64,000 nt of DNA from contig NC_025263.1 in the NCBI RefSeq assembly GCF_000740895.1, positions 1,240,001 through 1,304,000 of the forward strand, given 5' to 3'. A program made the position numbers and the translations under genes. Within the stretch, counting starts at the first letter, position 1. The number at the start of each line of letters is the position of its first letter. The stretch comes from Theileria orientalis strain Shintoku (Eukaryota; Apicomplexa; Aconoidasida; Piroplasmida; Theileriidae). Of the stretch, positions 20,090 to 30,999 are shown one piece after another. The notes below the pieces were generated by a model that ran no database searches, had not been told where the DNA came from, and worked only from the letters and a program-made list of their open reading frames with translations.

Positions 20090-21430
20090 TCACGCCTTGG
20101 AAATGAGGGTGTCTATGTCCTTCACAGTCCAGTTGGAAGTGGGAAGTTGCTGGAGGAAGAGAAGGCAGTGCTGATAGTCCATCGACATGAGCTGCTCAGA
20201 CCAGCAGGACAGAAAGGCGGCGGAAACGTACTCGTGGAAGGTAACCATGCCGTTCCTTATCTCGGAAATGTAAGTGTCCCAAAGCCGTATGGAACAGTCA
20301 GTAGGAATCTCACGAATTAGCATGCAATTCATCCAGCGAAAGGGAAACTGCATAAAGTCGACGTTAACGTCCTCGAGGTGCCGGTAGAGCTCATTGTCAA
20401 TTCTCCTAACAAGGTCACAAAGACGCTTCAACGAACGGTACACACCTGGTTGATTTTCAGTATAGTTGTCCTTGAAAAAAAAAATAGGTTTTTAAACAGA
20501 AACATTGTTAATATCAGAAAATACTATGTTATCAGTGTTAATAATAGTAACGGCCATGGGTAAATAACTTACAAGTAGTTGCGATAGAATTTCTGAGAGG
20601 CAGTAGAACGAGTCAGCCTCAACTTCTCTAAGGTGCTCATCAGTTAGAAAAGATAAATCCTCAATGGTAAACTTGAACTCTACAAGGAATCAGTGAAATC
20701 AGTTTATTGAGTAGACACACTGTTAATGTACGGGCGTAGAAAAACAATCACGAACAGAGTGAGAAGGTCATTAATTCCCTAAATTCAACTTTCGTTAAAA
20801 AGACAATGATACCTGGACGTAGCCGCTCTGCGGGTTCCTGACGCTCCATACAAAGAGGACGCGCTCCATGCAGTCCTGAAGCCTCTTATCCTTAAAAATC
20901 TTGAAGGAGGGGTTCGTCCTCGGCAAGTCAACCCTGATCTAACAAATGAAGAGTGTTGCCAGGCACCTGTTTGAGCAGGTTCAATTCAGTCTCGGTGTAT
21001 GAGGGTTTCATGTACTCTTTCTAAAACAAGGTGAAAAATAAAGATAACTTACTGAACACATTTCAAAGTACTCGTTCCTTTTCCGTGAAAGAGTCTGATT
21101 TCGCAGCGATTTAACGGGGTGTAGATAGCCCTAAATTGAGATATGACTACAGTCTGAGTACCAGAACAATTCTCCACGAGTCTGCCCTGTAAAATAGGGG
21201 ACTGTGGTTAGGAATCCCTAACCACAAAAGACTGGTCAGTTCGTCTAAAAAGGAGTATAAACTAGGAGTAAACCGCTACCCGTGTTAGCTTCCGAGGATA
21301 AAAGAATTAGGCCCATGCGTTTTAACCGCTCCGACAGCCTCCGTGACCTGTAAGCACCGTCATTTTGCCCAGCAGCTCCGCGATTGTCCCTGTCTTCCAA
21401 GTCCTTGCTACTACAAGAACTGAAACTCAT
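20090..21430 (-). CDS. TBC-domain Rab GTPase-activating protein, GYP1/TBC1D22-like
   Basis: Stimulates GTP hydrolysis by a Rab; GYP1/TBC1D22 proteins act at the Golgi. The TBC domain is split over many short exons: LTSLLWLGIPNHSPLFYRAD, SWRIVLGYLHPVKSLRNQTL, SRKRNEYFEMCS, then IRVDLPRTNPSFKIFKD (IxxDxxR arginine-finger motif) and VWSVRNPQSGYVQ (YxQ glutamine-finger motif), so both catalytic fingers are present. The C-terminal exon QFPFRWMNCMLIREIPTDCS and LWDTYISE is characteristic of the GYP1/TBC1D22 branch. The start at 21430 (MSFSSCSSKDLEDRD) gives a short Ser/Arg-rich N-terminus before the domain. About eight introns are needed, several around 30-60 nt. It is head-to-head with the acidic unknown gene, 200 bp apart. 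Confidence 0.85.
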
Positions 21431-21630
21431 TATAGTAGGTTAAAATCATTGTCTGTATGCTAAATACTTTACACATGTGTCCAACTGAGCCGATCTCGGG
21501 GAAATTTTAAATGTAGACCGGCAGGGCACTGGTGCAGAAATGTGTGGATAAACTAGATCATTAATAATAGAGAGAAATAAATTTTCAACCAAATATGCGT
21601 AATCGGAAATTTTTAGTATATATCTGAAAT
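21431..21630. promoter_or_regulatory. Compact bidirectional promoter region
   Basis: Only 200 bp separate the divergent ATGs of the TBC-GAP gene (minus) and the acidic unknown gene (plus). Promoters and 5' leaders of both must fit here. It is one of the shortest divergent gaps in the window. No specific motif was identified. Confidence 0.5.
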
Positions 21631-22545
21631 ATGTATAGTAAACCGCAACCCTCATTTGCCTCCCAGTCCACGTCGTACACAGAGGCGATTGATGATGTGG
21701 TATCTTCCTTCGGCGAATCCCTGGATTCTGTCATAAAGAACAACTTCGAGCAGGCGAAAAAAGGTGAAGCCGCCTCAGAGTCGTCCGACAAGCCTGTGAA
21801 GACGGACAGCTCGAGCACGAAGAACCAGAAACTTGCCGCGATATTCTGCCGCCAGTGGCTGTCCGGAGTTTTGAGAACAATGCTCCAGAAACTCTCGGAA
21901 AACCCGGACACGGCCTCCGCAGACATCTCCATACCCGTTCCCTCGGAGCCGCAGTTCGTGGACGACCAACTCGACATCCAGGACGTGGACGAGCTCGGCG
22001 TGTGCGTGGAGAACGCGAAGGTGTGCGACAACAGACAAATAGAAGTCAACTACGACTTCAACCAGGGCGACCTGAGCAAGCAGGTGAAGCCGAGGCTGAA
22101 GGCCCAGCAGCTGATGAAGCTCATTCTGCAGGGCAAGGACACGGAGTGGTCGCTGCAGAAGAAGCTGGAGGACTTCTGGAAAACCAGCCCGGGCCTCCTG
22201 CTGGAGCTGATTAACGAGAAAATACCTCTAGATCTCGACGAGCTGGACGCGGGCCAGGTGGATCCGGCCGCGCAGACGGTCTCCCTGGACGAGGAGTCGA
22301 TGGAGTTCCTCAGCTCTCTTCTGGACAACCCCAACGACGACATGGCTAACCTGGAGGAGTACCTGGCGAACAACCCGAAGATGCTGCTGGATCAGGCCGA
22401 CAAGCTGGGAATAGTGGGTGTAGACAGATTAATTGAGCTGTTTAACAAATTAAAGAAGGAGATTGCGCACGTGAACAAGATGGCAAAGTTTTTTTCCAAA
22501 TTCGCAGTTGAGTTGAACTCAAGCAGTCAGGTCGAAATCATGTAG
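21631..22545 (+). CDS. Conserved-looking acidic helical protein, unknown function
   Basis: Not recognised. A single exon of 304 residues, GC-balanced and with codon use like the neighbouring conserved genes, so probably real. The N-terminus is Ser-rich (MYSKPQPSFASQSTSYTEAI). The middle contains CRQWLSGVLRTMLQKLSE and an acidic stretch (FVDDQLDIQDVDELGV). The C-terminal half is predicted helical, with KLEDFWKTSPGLLLELINEK and SMEFLSSLLDNPNDDMANLE. No signal peptide, membrane segment or catalytic motif is visible. Its last 19 coding bases overlap the last 19 coding bases of the WDR7-like gene on the other strand. Sharing a promoter region with a Rab-GAP gives no firm functional clue. Confidence 0.75.
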   Translation: MYSKPQPSFASQSTSYTEAIDDVVSSFGESLDSVIKNNFEQAKKGEAASESSDKPVKTDSSSTKNQKLAAIFCRQWLSGVLRTMLQKLSENPDTASADISIPVPSEPQFVDDQLDIQDVDELGVCVENAKVCDNRQIEVNYDFNQGDLSKQVKPRLKAQQLMKLILQGKDTEWSLQKKLEDFWKTSPGLLLELINEKIPLDLDELDAGQVDPAAQTVSLDEESMEFLSSLLDNPNDDMANLEEYLANNPKMLLDQADKLGIVGVDRLIELFNKLKKEIAHVNKMAKFFSKFAVELNSSSQVEIM

Positions 22546-25500
22546 CCCCTGCCGTCCTCCCGGTGCAGAAACCATTTATTGGTGGACTTGTATTGAATTT
22601 TAATGTTTTTCATCTGAAAACACGTGAATGTGTGTTTATGTATGCGTTGTGTGTCCGTTTATATGATTATTTGTGCAAAGTACCTGATTTAGCGTCGGCA
22701 ACACGTTGATCTGCTTAAGCTTGATTAACTTATACTCCTTGCTGGTGTTAGATAGCAGTGAGCCTATGAGGCCGCTGGAAGAGCACTAAAAGGCGTTGTC
22801 TGATGTGTAAAATACCTTCCACACCATGAAACAAGGTACTTGGTGGTAATAGGCAGATATTAGACTACCATTTGATCCAAAAGCGACACAGGCGATTCGG
22901 CCTACAACATTTTGCAAGTTACGGTAGTTGTATTAAGCAATAGTAAATGTTAAATAACAGTAATTGTATTAGGCAATAGCACTTGTTAAATAATGATAAT
23001 AGTGTTGAGCAATATTAACAGCAGTGGATATTTAAACATAACGTACTCTGCTTTCCCAAAAACATTCGCCACTTGGTCGCCGTCCTGATGTCGTATATTA
23101 TCATGAAGCCTGACTGCGATCCCACTGCGAACCTCTGTGTGTCCTGGTGGAAGTCCACCATTGGTATGTTCTTGACCAGAAAGAATAGAGCATTAGTTGC
23201 CGGCTTCAGCAACATAATCCTATAATCAACGATATCACCTATCAGTCGAGACTGCTTTGCGCTTGCGTGCGTTATTCTGAGGTTAACTGCGGAAATTACC
23301 TGATGTTGTAGTCGAGGGGATCGAGGCACTTTATCACTATGCTCACCAAATCTGGGAGGTGTGCAAAGGCCAACTCCATGTAACTTTCCATGAACTTGAT
23401 CATAAATTTAATGACGCTAATGATTGCTTTATTCCCCAACTTCCTCTTCCTGAGTTAATAATCAGTGACCGCGCGTGTAGCGACACAAATAGATATATCA
23501 ATAGTGCTAAGGAACATACTTCACGATCCAGCCTATTATGTCTATTGCCAGCGGCGTGTTCTGACTACAGGATATCAGCAGAAGTTTATTCCAGGACCTG
23601 TCATTCAGGTAATGGTAGTACTGGAATAGGAACAGAATGAAAAAGGCGTTGTCCATGCAGATCCCCTAAAAACGATCAGTGAGTTTACGCCAGTAGCCGT
23701 ACAGTCTCATGCTACTGTGTACTATAACTATCGGCAGGTCTACTAAGTCTGCGATACCTCTGTCGATCCAAAGTCCTCCCTGAAGAGCAGCGAATACTTC
23801 GTGTACCTAATCTGGTCTGGCAGCACTGACTGCTTTGAGAAGGTTGACAGGTTCCAGACCACTCCAAAGCCCTGCGCAAACAGGTCTAAAAGGAACCCCT
23901 TAAGGTCAAAATTCCTCCCAGTTTCATGTTTGGGCGTGGCGGCCTTGTTCTGCACTTGGTTCGCCTTTATCAGGTCACTGTTGTCCTCCAACGTCAGCAA
24001 CTTCGTCATTAACTGCTGCACCACGTAGGAGGCTATCGTGTACAGTTTCAGGCCTATATTTTATTAGTCACGTAATTCTTCTACTGTGCCCTAGGCTACA
24101 AGTTATATCAAACTAGTACCCAAATAGCATTAACTGTGTAACTAGCTCCCTCACCCATTCTTATCGAGTTTTTCAGGGAATACAGGTAATTGTCCAGTGC
24201 TATCAGTGCCAATACTATCAGCGAACTGTCCTCGTTTATGTTCTAAGGTTAATGTTAACATCAGTGCAATGCCTACCTTGATGCTCTTTATCTCCTGGTT
24301 ATGGTCAAACTTCGAGTGCGTTTTGTGGCACGAGCCGCACTTGGTTCCGAAGGTGAAGACCGTCGCGTTGCAGTTGCACACGTGTATCTGCGTCAGGCTC
24401 GTCTTTCCCTTTAGCTTGAAGCTCTGCGCCACGTGCATCGTCGCCAGAGCCCTGGCCACGTGCAGGTCCAACTCACTTCTGTCCAGACTTCTGATGTGGC
24501 TCATCATGTACTCGAGAACCTTGTTGGAGCCTTTGTCGCTTTCCGTGTTCATCAGCACTGCCACCAGCAACCATATGTCAAGCTCCCGCCTCCCGTTACT
24601 GTGCTCCTTGCCAACCGGCGGGCCAACGTCCATTAAGCCGTCCTTGCTTGTGCTTGCACTCCTCAGGACGCGGTAATTCCTAATTGTCCCGTTTCTCAGT
24701 AAAAACGACTCGTGGAAGAACGAGCATGTGCTCAAGTACCTGTTTACTCTGTATTTGGCGTCGCAACTACGTGTTTTTGGCAAATCTACGTAGTCGCCTT
24801 CCCCCGATCCCACAGATGTCGTTCCGCCTCCTGTGCGTCCAAACGGCATCCTGGACTCAATACTTTTAGAGGGCGGCCTGTCCTTCAAGAATTGCGATAA
24901 CTCCCGCTCACCCTGTCCACTACTTTCAAGATGGACAGTGCGTTCACCCTTCCCAGAACCATCAAACCGCCCAGTAAGTACAACATGCCCAGTGTGCTCA
25001 CCCATCTGGCCTAATGCCGACCCATCATCAACTATCTCAACCTCTTTCTTCCACTCCAAATTCCCAATTACGATAGGCTCATCTGAGTGCTTTCTCAGCA
25101 ATGGTTGCTCTAAATCCTCGTACGCTCTCTCCTTTGATTTCGGACTCCTTGCTTCAACTACATTCAACTTTTCATAGTGTTTCACTTGTTGCGTGTCGCT
25201 CATTAGTGTGCTGCGTTTCCTTATCATCTCGTAGGCCTTCTCTCTCAGGTCGTACTTCAGTGGAATCGTCACGCTTCCGTTCGGCACTCCCAGGTAGCAT
25301 AACAGACAGTCCTTTGCTACGCTCAGGTAATCCGTGTCGCCTCCACTCAGCAGCGACTCCAAATTGAAAATTATCACTGGCACCGAGTTGTTGAAGCTGA
25401 CAGCTCCACCCTTTTCCTCTTCATGTTCCTTCTCATCTCTGTTACTTCTCCTTCCCGTCCCTCTAATGGCTCTTATTTTAAGCATCCTTTTGCTTTTTAC

Positions 25501-28161
25501 AAATTTTACTGTATATCTTCCAGTGGCGCCACTTTCTTGTGTCCCTCCACTGGTGACAACTTTGTTGGCTGGTGCGTGTGTTTTCCCGCTACTTGCGTGT
25601 GTCCGTGTGTTCACGCGTCGATTATCTTTCATCGACAGTGTTAGGTGCGATAAAAATAGGTTACACTTGAGCTTCCTCTTATACTTTTCCGAGAAGAGTG
25701 ACAGCGAGGTCGCGTAGTTCGGCATCCTCACCTCCTCCTCCTCCGTCGCCGGCTTCGCGGTCAGCATCGTCGCCAGCGTCTCCGAGATGCTCAGCGACGA
25801 CTTCAGGTCCCTGTAGTCTGCCTTTGAGGAGACCAGGATCGCCTGCCTGTACAGCGCCAGGTACCCGTAGCTGTACACCATGCTTCCTGTGGTTGCTCTC
25901 CAGACCAGCACACTCGTGCTCGTCAGCACGTACAGCAGGTCTCTGTTTTTGTCCAGTGCTATTCTATCCACTTCCGTGGCTCTCAGGTGATAGCGCGTGT
26001 TTATTCTGTGAATTCCTCTGTAATTTTTGCGATATATGAAAAAGTTCGACAGCGTCAGGTCACGTTCCTCGCCCAGGAAGTCAAAGTCGCTCTGGCCCTT
26101 GATTGCCGTGTTACTGTATATGCTCTCGTCGTCGATGAGGATCTTCACGTGGTCCGAGTCCTGCACTCCTCTGATGCTGCTCACTATCTCGTGGATGACG
26201 TATAACACCATCCAGCCCTCTGTGTCCACTGTTGCGAAGTAGTTTGCCATTTCCACCAGGTCTGCGTCCTTCTCTCCTCCGCTTAGTCCACAGATGTTGT
26301 GCACGCTCCTTATGTTGAAGAGGTGGCATGCGTTGATCATGAATTTAGGGGCTAGGGAGCTCAGCGAGTACACCAGCACTCCTCTTTCGAGCGCCACGAC
26401 CAGGTTCTCTCCGGTGCAGTGCAGCATGCTGACGCTGCAGGTGCCTACGGTCCTTCTCCTTTCGAACCTGTCCAGGTGGTCGTTGATTGCCTCCGTTATT
26501 ATGAACTGCCGCACTCGCCAGCTCCTACTCACTCTCCTCAGCACCTCGGCGAATACCCTCGGCGAAACCATCTTCTCTCTCCTGTAGCTCCCTACTTCCA
26601 CCGCCTCCATTTCTCCGTTCTCGTGCAACTCTATCTTACTAATGCGGCCTTTCCTCTCCGCCAGACACGTCAGGTTCGGCGTTCCTGCTACCTTCAGGTC
26701 AACTGCGTTCTTTTGGTGCTTCCATTCCCTCAGTCCGTGCACTCCGTAGTACACATCTCCGTCGAAGTGAATCAGGTGCAGTGGAATCACCTCGTCCTCC
26801 GCGCCTTCCCCTCGCAGGTACAACTCCACGTTTTCGCAGGGTCGCCGGAACCTTGGGAACTTGTAGTTTCTGATTACTTCAAAGTGCCTCTTAGAGTTAG
26901 CCTCAGGTATCCTGTACACTCTCATCTTCCCGCTTCTGAGCCAGCAGCACAGCAGGTCGACGCTCCGCGCCCTCACGCAGCCTAGGCCCAGCCACTTTGC
27001 CGTCGAGCTGCTGAACTCGTCGTCTGTGAAGCTGAACAGCTCCGCCGTCCTCGTCAGCTCGTGCGCCTCGTAGTACCACACCAGGATGCGGTATCCCACC
27101 ATCAGGAAGACGTAGTTGTCCAGCACGTAGATCCTCCCCTGATCGTGCTCCAGCTCGTACATGTACTCGCTAAGCGTCGGACATTTATGTCTTTTATTCC
27201 TCTTCGCCTTTCTTGGTCCTGCGTCATCCTGGTTTTTCGGGAATATTGGCACGTTAACTTCGTAGGCTCCGTCCCACTCCGTCGCCACCTTCACCGGGCC
27301 ATTCAGACTCGCTTCTTCTGACTTGTAGGACAGTATTGCCGAGGTCAGGTCCCAGAGAAGCATCTCATTGCTCGTGGTTATCGCCACAAAGATCAGGGCG
27401 CTGACGTTCCTCAGGTTCTTGTTGGCGTCGAGCCTTTCTACTGCTGGTGCTATGCTGCACGCTGTGGTCAGTATCCTCGGCGTCGAGTTCGTCAGGGGCG
27501 TGCTCGACATGTCAGACATCTCCTCTGATGAAAACTGCGCCAGCGGACTGCTCTTAACGCTGTTTTCCGGGTTCGATATTTCCAGCGTCTGTATCAGCTT
27601 TATGTTCCAAATGTCAATTATGTTCACCTTCGCGTCTCCAACAACTGCCAAAAACCTCCTGTCTGGGAGCACTTTGATGCTACGAACTTGAAAGGGCGGT
27701 CCTCTTATTTTATGCAGGCATCTGTAACTACTAAGCGACCATATGCACAGTGTACTGTCCTCGTGCAACGACAACAATATGTCCTCTCCGAACTCCACTG
27801 GCTTAAAGTCCTTTGATTTGTCTTCATTCACGCTCAAATCCGAATGAACTGAGTCTCCTACTGCGAATTCTACTTGAGTTACTGGGAAGGCCAATGAATT
27901 TGTGTTCGACATCAGTACGTAGCTTGGAACTAATTTAAGTCCATTTTTCTTCTCATATATTTCTTTGAATCTTTTTAGCGTTCCTTTATATCTTATTTTA
28001 TCCACTATTGGAGAACTTATGTTCCATATTACTATTACACCCTGATCAGTACCTGTGGCCAAAATGTGCCTTTTGTTGTTGACGGCTCCGCATCTAACAT
28101 CAAAATGTGCTTGTGTATTTGGCACAAAGCACATGCCAATGCTGATGCAATTTTTATCCAT
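22527..28161 (-). CDS. WDR7: WDR7/rabconnectin-3-beta-like WD40 protein
   Basis: A large WD40 protein of roughly 1,700 residues. In other eukaryotes WDR7 partners DMXL1/2 (rabconnectin-3) and promotes V-ATPase assembly and acidification. The N-terminal exon carries WD repeats: HILATGTDQGVIVIWNISSP, EDILLSLHEDSTLCIWSLSS and LAVVGDAKVNIIDIWNIKL. The diagnostic C-terminal block is in later exons: VSIVIKCLDPLDYNIR, then IPMVDFHQDTQRFAVGSQSG, FMIIYDIRTATKWRMF and RIACVAFGSNGSLISAYYH, which follow the WDR7 C-terminus closely. About nine exons are needed. One intron (23299-23277) is only 23 nt, and skipping it would create a frame break. The last exon starts at 22613, reads MKNIKIQYKSTNKWFLHRED and stops at 22527, inside the 3' coding end of the convergent gene. 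Long polar insertions interrupt the middle. Confidence 0.75.
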
Positions 28162-28951
28162 ATCTAAATATGGAATTGAGGAATCATCAGGCCATTATAG
28201 CAATTGATGTGTAAAGTGCTTATACATCTTACTCAGAAGAAGCTACACCCTCAAATATGACACAAAAATTAATTATTCTGTTTTCAGATGTGAAGAACGT
28301 TATCCAAACAACTCGAGTTTGGATGTGTTACTTAGAACGACAATACTAACATGAAATTCAATTTAACTCTATGTAAAACTGCAATTGTGATAAAATTAAT
28401 ACTTCATTAATGTTACAAATTATTTATAAAAGAATTTATTTAAAAAAATGTGAATTGTTGAATAAAATCGTGAATGGAATGTATGGATGTGTTAGCATGA
28501 TAAATATGTACTAAATTAAATAAATCAAATTAAGAAATGAATAAATGGACTGGGAAAGGATTAAAATATTTACTGTTCGAGTAATTTAGTGAATAAAAAT
28601 GGTGCATCTGCCGGGAATCGAACCCGGGTCACCTCGATGGCAACGAGGTATTCTACCACTAGACCACAGATGCTCCATTCGTTTAGAACATTCAGAATTG
28701 ATATAGTTAATGGTATTGATTTCAAACTAAGAGGAATCTTTATATACTAGTTGTGGTTGTTAAGTTTATATATTTTAATTTTTAATATTGGGTTTAACTA
28801 CTTTTGGTTGACTGATATGGGATTCTCTGCCACGTTTACTACATCATAGTGGTGTGCAACATATTCAATTTCAATAAAAATTCATTCTCATTCCTTAATC
28901 AAGTATCTATGGTGTTGTTTTAGCTAATTATATTTACACTTTTTTAATATT
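28162..28951. other. Intergenic region holding tRNA-Gly, between divergent WDR7-like and POLE3-like genes
   Basis: 790 bp of AT-rich DNA. It holds the promoter of the WDR7-like gene (minus), the tRNA-Gly gene near its middle, and the promoter of the histone-fold gene (plus). Apart from the tRNA I see no coding or RNA feature. Confidence 0.6.
28603..28673 (-). tRNA. tRNA-Gly (anticodon GCC)
   Basis: A 71-nt cloverleaf read on the minus strand. The acceptor stem GCATCTG pairs with CAGATGC, the D arm includes GTGGTCTAGTGGTAGA, and the anticodon stem CCTCG/CGAGG encloses loop TTGCCAT with anticodon GCC. The T arm CCGGGTTCGATTCCCGG matches the B box. There is no intron. The three bases after the discriminator A happen to spell CCA (28602-28600), followed by a T run that would act as a Pol III terminator. 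Confidence 0.97.
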
Positions 28952-29617
28952 ATGGACGATGTAGAAGAATTCACTCCCAAGGACTTAGAAGTGCTGCCAA
29001 ATAAGATCGTACGTTGTGGATTTGTGTTAATTCTTGTCCGTTTTAGGTCCACGACATTTTACAGTACGGGATAACGTATGATTCCTCAGTAAATGAGCCT
29101 AATTCTGACTCATCACTGGGTGTGTCCAAGAACTCTAAACGGTACAATCCTAAAAATCGCAAATTTAAGAAGGAAGCACTATGTTCTATGAACCGTGTTG
29201 CCTCTCTCTTTGTACTATACATCACTACTGTGGCTGAATCCATTGCAAAAAGCAACAAGAGGTATTGGTACTTGTTTTTAACGAGATTGTAGGAGCACTG
29301 TGTACGACAGGGACATTCTCCAGGCCCTCCGACAATGTATGTTCTGGGACGTTGAAACTCAGATTACTGATTCTGAAAGCACTGAGTTACAGCAGAAATC
29401 ATCCAAGGATGAAAAGGAAGGTATGGAGATGGATGGAGACGATGATTTGGACGTTGAGCCTGAAGACGATACGGAGCTGCAAGACGACTTAGAAATGGAC
29501 GAGGATGTCGACGAGGACTCAGAAGAGTTAGATGTTGGAGACCTGGAACAGAATGAAGATAAGGGCTTAGAGTCTGGAATAAATAGTGAGGGACAGGCTA
29601 CAGAGGATCAACTGTAG
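28952..29617 (+). CDS. Histone-fold subunit like DNA polymerase epsilon subunit 3 (DPB4/CHRAC17)
   Basis: A small three-exon gene with introns of 37-38 and 31 nt. The spliced product has a CBF/NF-Y-type histone fold: DLEVLPNKIVHDILQYGI, then KKEALCSMNRVASLFVLYIT, TVAESIAKSNKRSTVYDRDI and LQALRQCMFWDVETQ. The order and the VASLFVLYxT and DILxAL motifs match POLE3/DPB4, which pairs with POLE4 or CHRAC15 in Pol epsilon or chromatin remodelling complexes and binds histones H3-H4. A 20-residue basic insert (SKNSKRYNPKNRKFK) lies between the first helices. The C-terminal third is very acidic (EDDTELQDDLEMDEDVDEDS), as in POLE3 homologues. NF-YB is the main alternative. It ends 87 bp before the RFC5 gene, to which it is convergent. 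Confidence 0.8.
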
Positions 29618-29704
29618 CTAGCTGTGTTTTTAATCCAGAAATGGATGAAAATGAGACTCAAAATGGTTTAAACTAACAAGTATAATGTGATACAAATTAA
29701 TGTA

Positions 29705-30786
29705 TTATGAGTTTTTTATATCAAACTTGATTTTCTCTATCTCATAGCGCGCCTCGGCGAAGGAACTCACAAGAGCAGCTATTTGAATTGAAGTGTTGGC
29801 ACCAGAAGAAAGGCGCTCCTCGATATCAGCAAGGCGTATTAGAAGTTGAATTACTGGCACGTTCGGCCAGTCGATTTTGAGAACTGCCTTGTAAACGCCC
29901 CTAACTAAGTCCTCAACCGAGTAGCCCTTAGTGTGGTGGAGCTCATTTAACTCATCGACGCACTCCTTGAAAGAATTTTGCATTAGACTCTGAAGCAGGT
30001 GGTCTATTTCAAGCGTTTTGGGGAGCCCGGAAGTTGCCAAAATGAGGTTGGAGTCGATGACGACGTCGGAGCCCTTGGCATAGGACATTGCGGTGACCTG
30101 AAGGCAGTTGAGCACGCGCCTCATGTCGCCCTGGCCAATGTCAACCAGAGTGTCAAGGGCACACTCGGAAACGCTCACCTTCTCAATCGCGGCAATGTCC
30201 TTTATCTTCTGCCGCACGAGCTCAGGCTTGAGGGGCTGGAAGCGGAACCCAGTGCACCTGGACTGAATGGGAGGAATGATCTTGTTCATGAAGTTACAAA
30301 TCAGGCAGAAGCGAACGTTGTTCGAGTATATCTCCATGATCCTCCTCAGGGCGTTCTGAGCAGCGTTGGTCATCTGGTCAGCCTCATCGAGGATGATCAG
30401 CTTCAGGGTCGTGCGCGGAGGGTCCTCGTTGGCGGACGTGCTCGAAAAAGTGTTCGAAGTCTCAGAAAAAGACTTAATTTGCTCCCTGACCGTGTCAATA
30501 CCCCTCTCGTCGGAGGCGTTAAGCTCTAAAACGAAGCCGTTGCGCTGACTTCCGTACAAATAGCGAGCGATGGCCATGATTGTAGAAGTCTTCCCGGCAC
30601 CTAAAGGGAATAATTAAGAGCGGCGATAATGGAGGTACCTGGAGGCCCGTGGAACAGCAAGTGAGGAAGTTGCCCTTTCTCAGCGAAAACCATCAGGGTG
30701 GACATGATGTCCTCGTGGGAAATGATATCTTGGAAAGTTTCAGGCCTGTATTTCTCGACCCAGGGTGCTCCCAAAGCTGTACTCAT
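29705..30786 (-). CDS. RFC5: Replication factor C subunit 5 (yeast Rfc3 type), clamp-loader ATPase
   Basis: An AAA+ subunit of the clamp loader that opens PCNA on primed DNA. Two exons; a 37-39 nt intron splits a glycine codon inside the Walker A loop, and splicing restores GPPGAGKTST. Other RFC boxes are WVEKYRPETFQDIISHEDI (box II), ELNASDERGIDTVREQI, Walker B LIILDEADQMT, and the SRC motif in IPPIQSRCTGFRFQPL, which supplies the arginine finger. The C-terminal collar domain follows, ending KFDIKNS. The protein is about 338 residues, typical. The HLLFHGPPG and ISHEDI wording favours human RFC5/yeast Rfc3 over RFC2 or RFC4. The start at 30786 (MSTALGAPWVEKYRP) is the only good one. Confidence 0.94.
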
Positions 30787-30999
30787 TTTTATGTGATAAA
30801 TAAATGGTATATATTAAATTAAAATGGACTAGTTGAAATCATAGTTAAAGAGGTAAAAGAAGACTGAAAAAATAAAAATATTCTAAGTGTGTTGTGTAAG
30901 GTGAAACAACAATATGTGTTAAATTAAGATTGGGTGAGCAAAGGTTTAATTGCTTGATTTTCTTGGAAAATGAACTAAAATAATTAATTTTGGTTTTTA
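30787..30999. promoter_or_regulatory. Divergent promoter gap between RFC5 and the AAA-like gene
   Basis: 213 bp of AT-rich DNA between the RFC5 ATG (minus) and the ATG of the AAA-like gene (plus). It should carry both promoters; no motif was identified. Confidence 0.45.

Noticed and set aside
23660..23675. ccctaaaa, like a telomere-complement word
   Set aside because: A single copy at a splice junction of the WDR7-like gene; no tandem array, so no telomere or telomerase template is supported.
27560..27585. gggttcgat, like a tRNA B box
   Set aside because: No cloverleaf can be built around it, and it lies in the coding exon of the WDR7-like gene.
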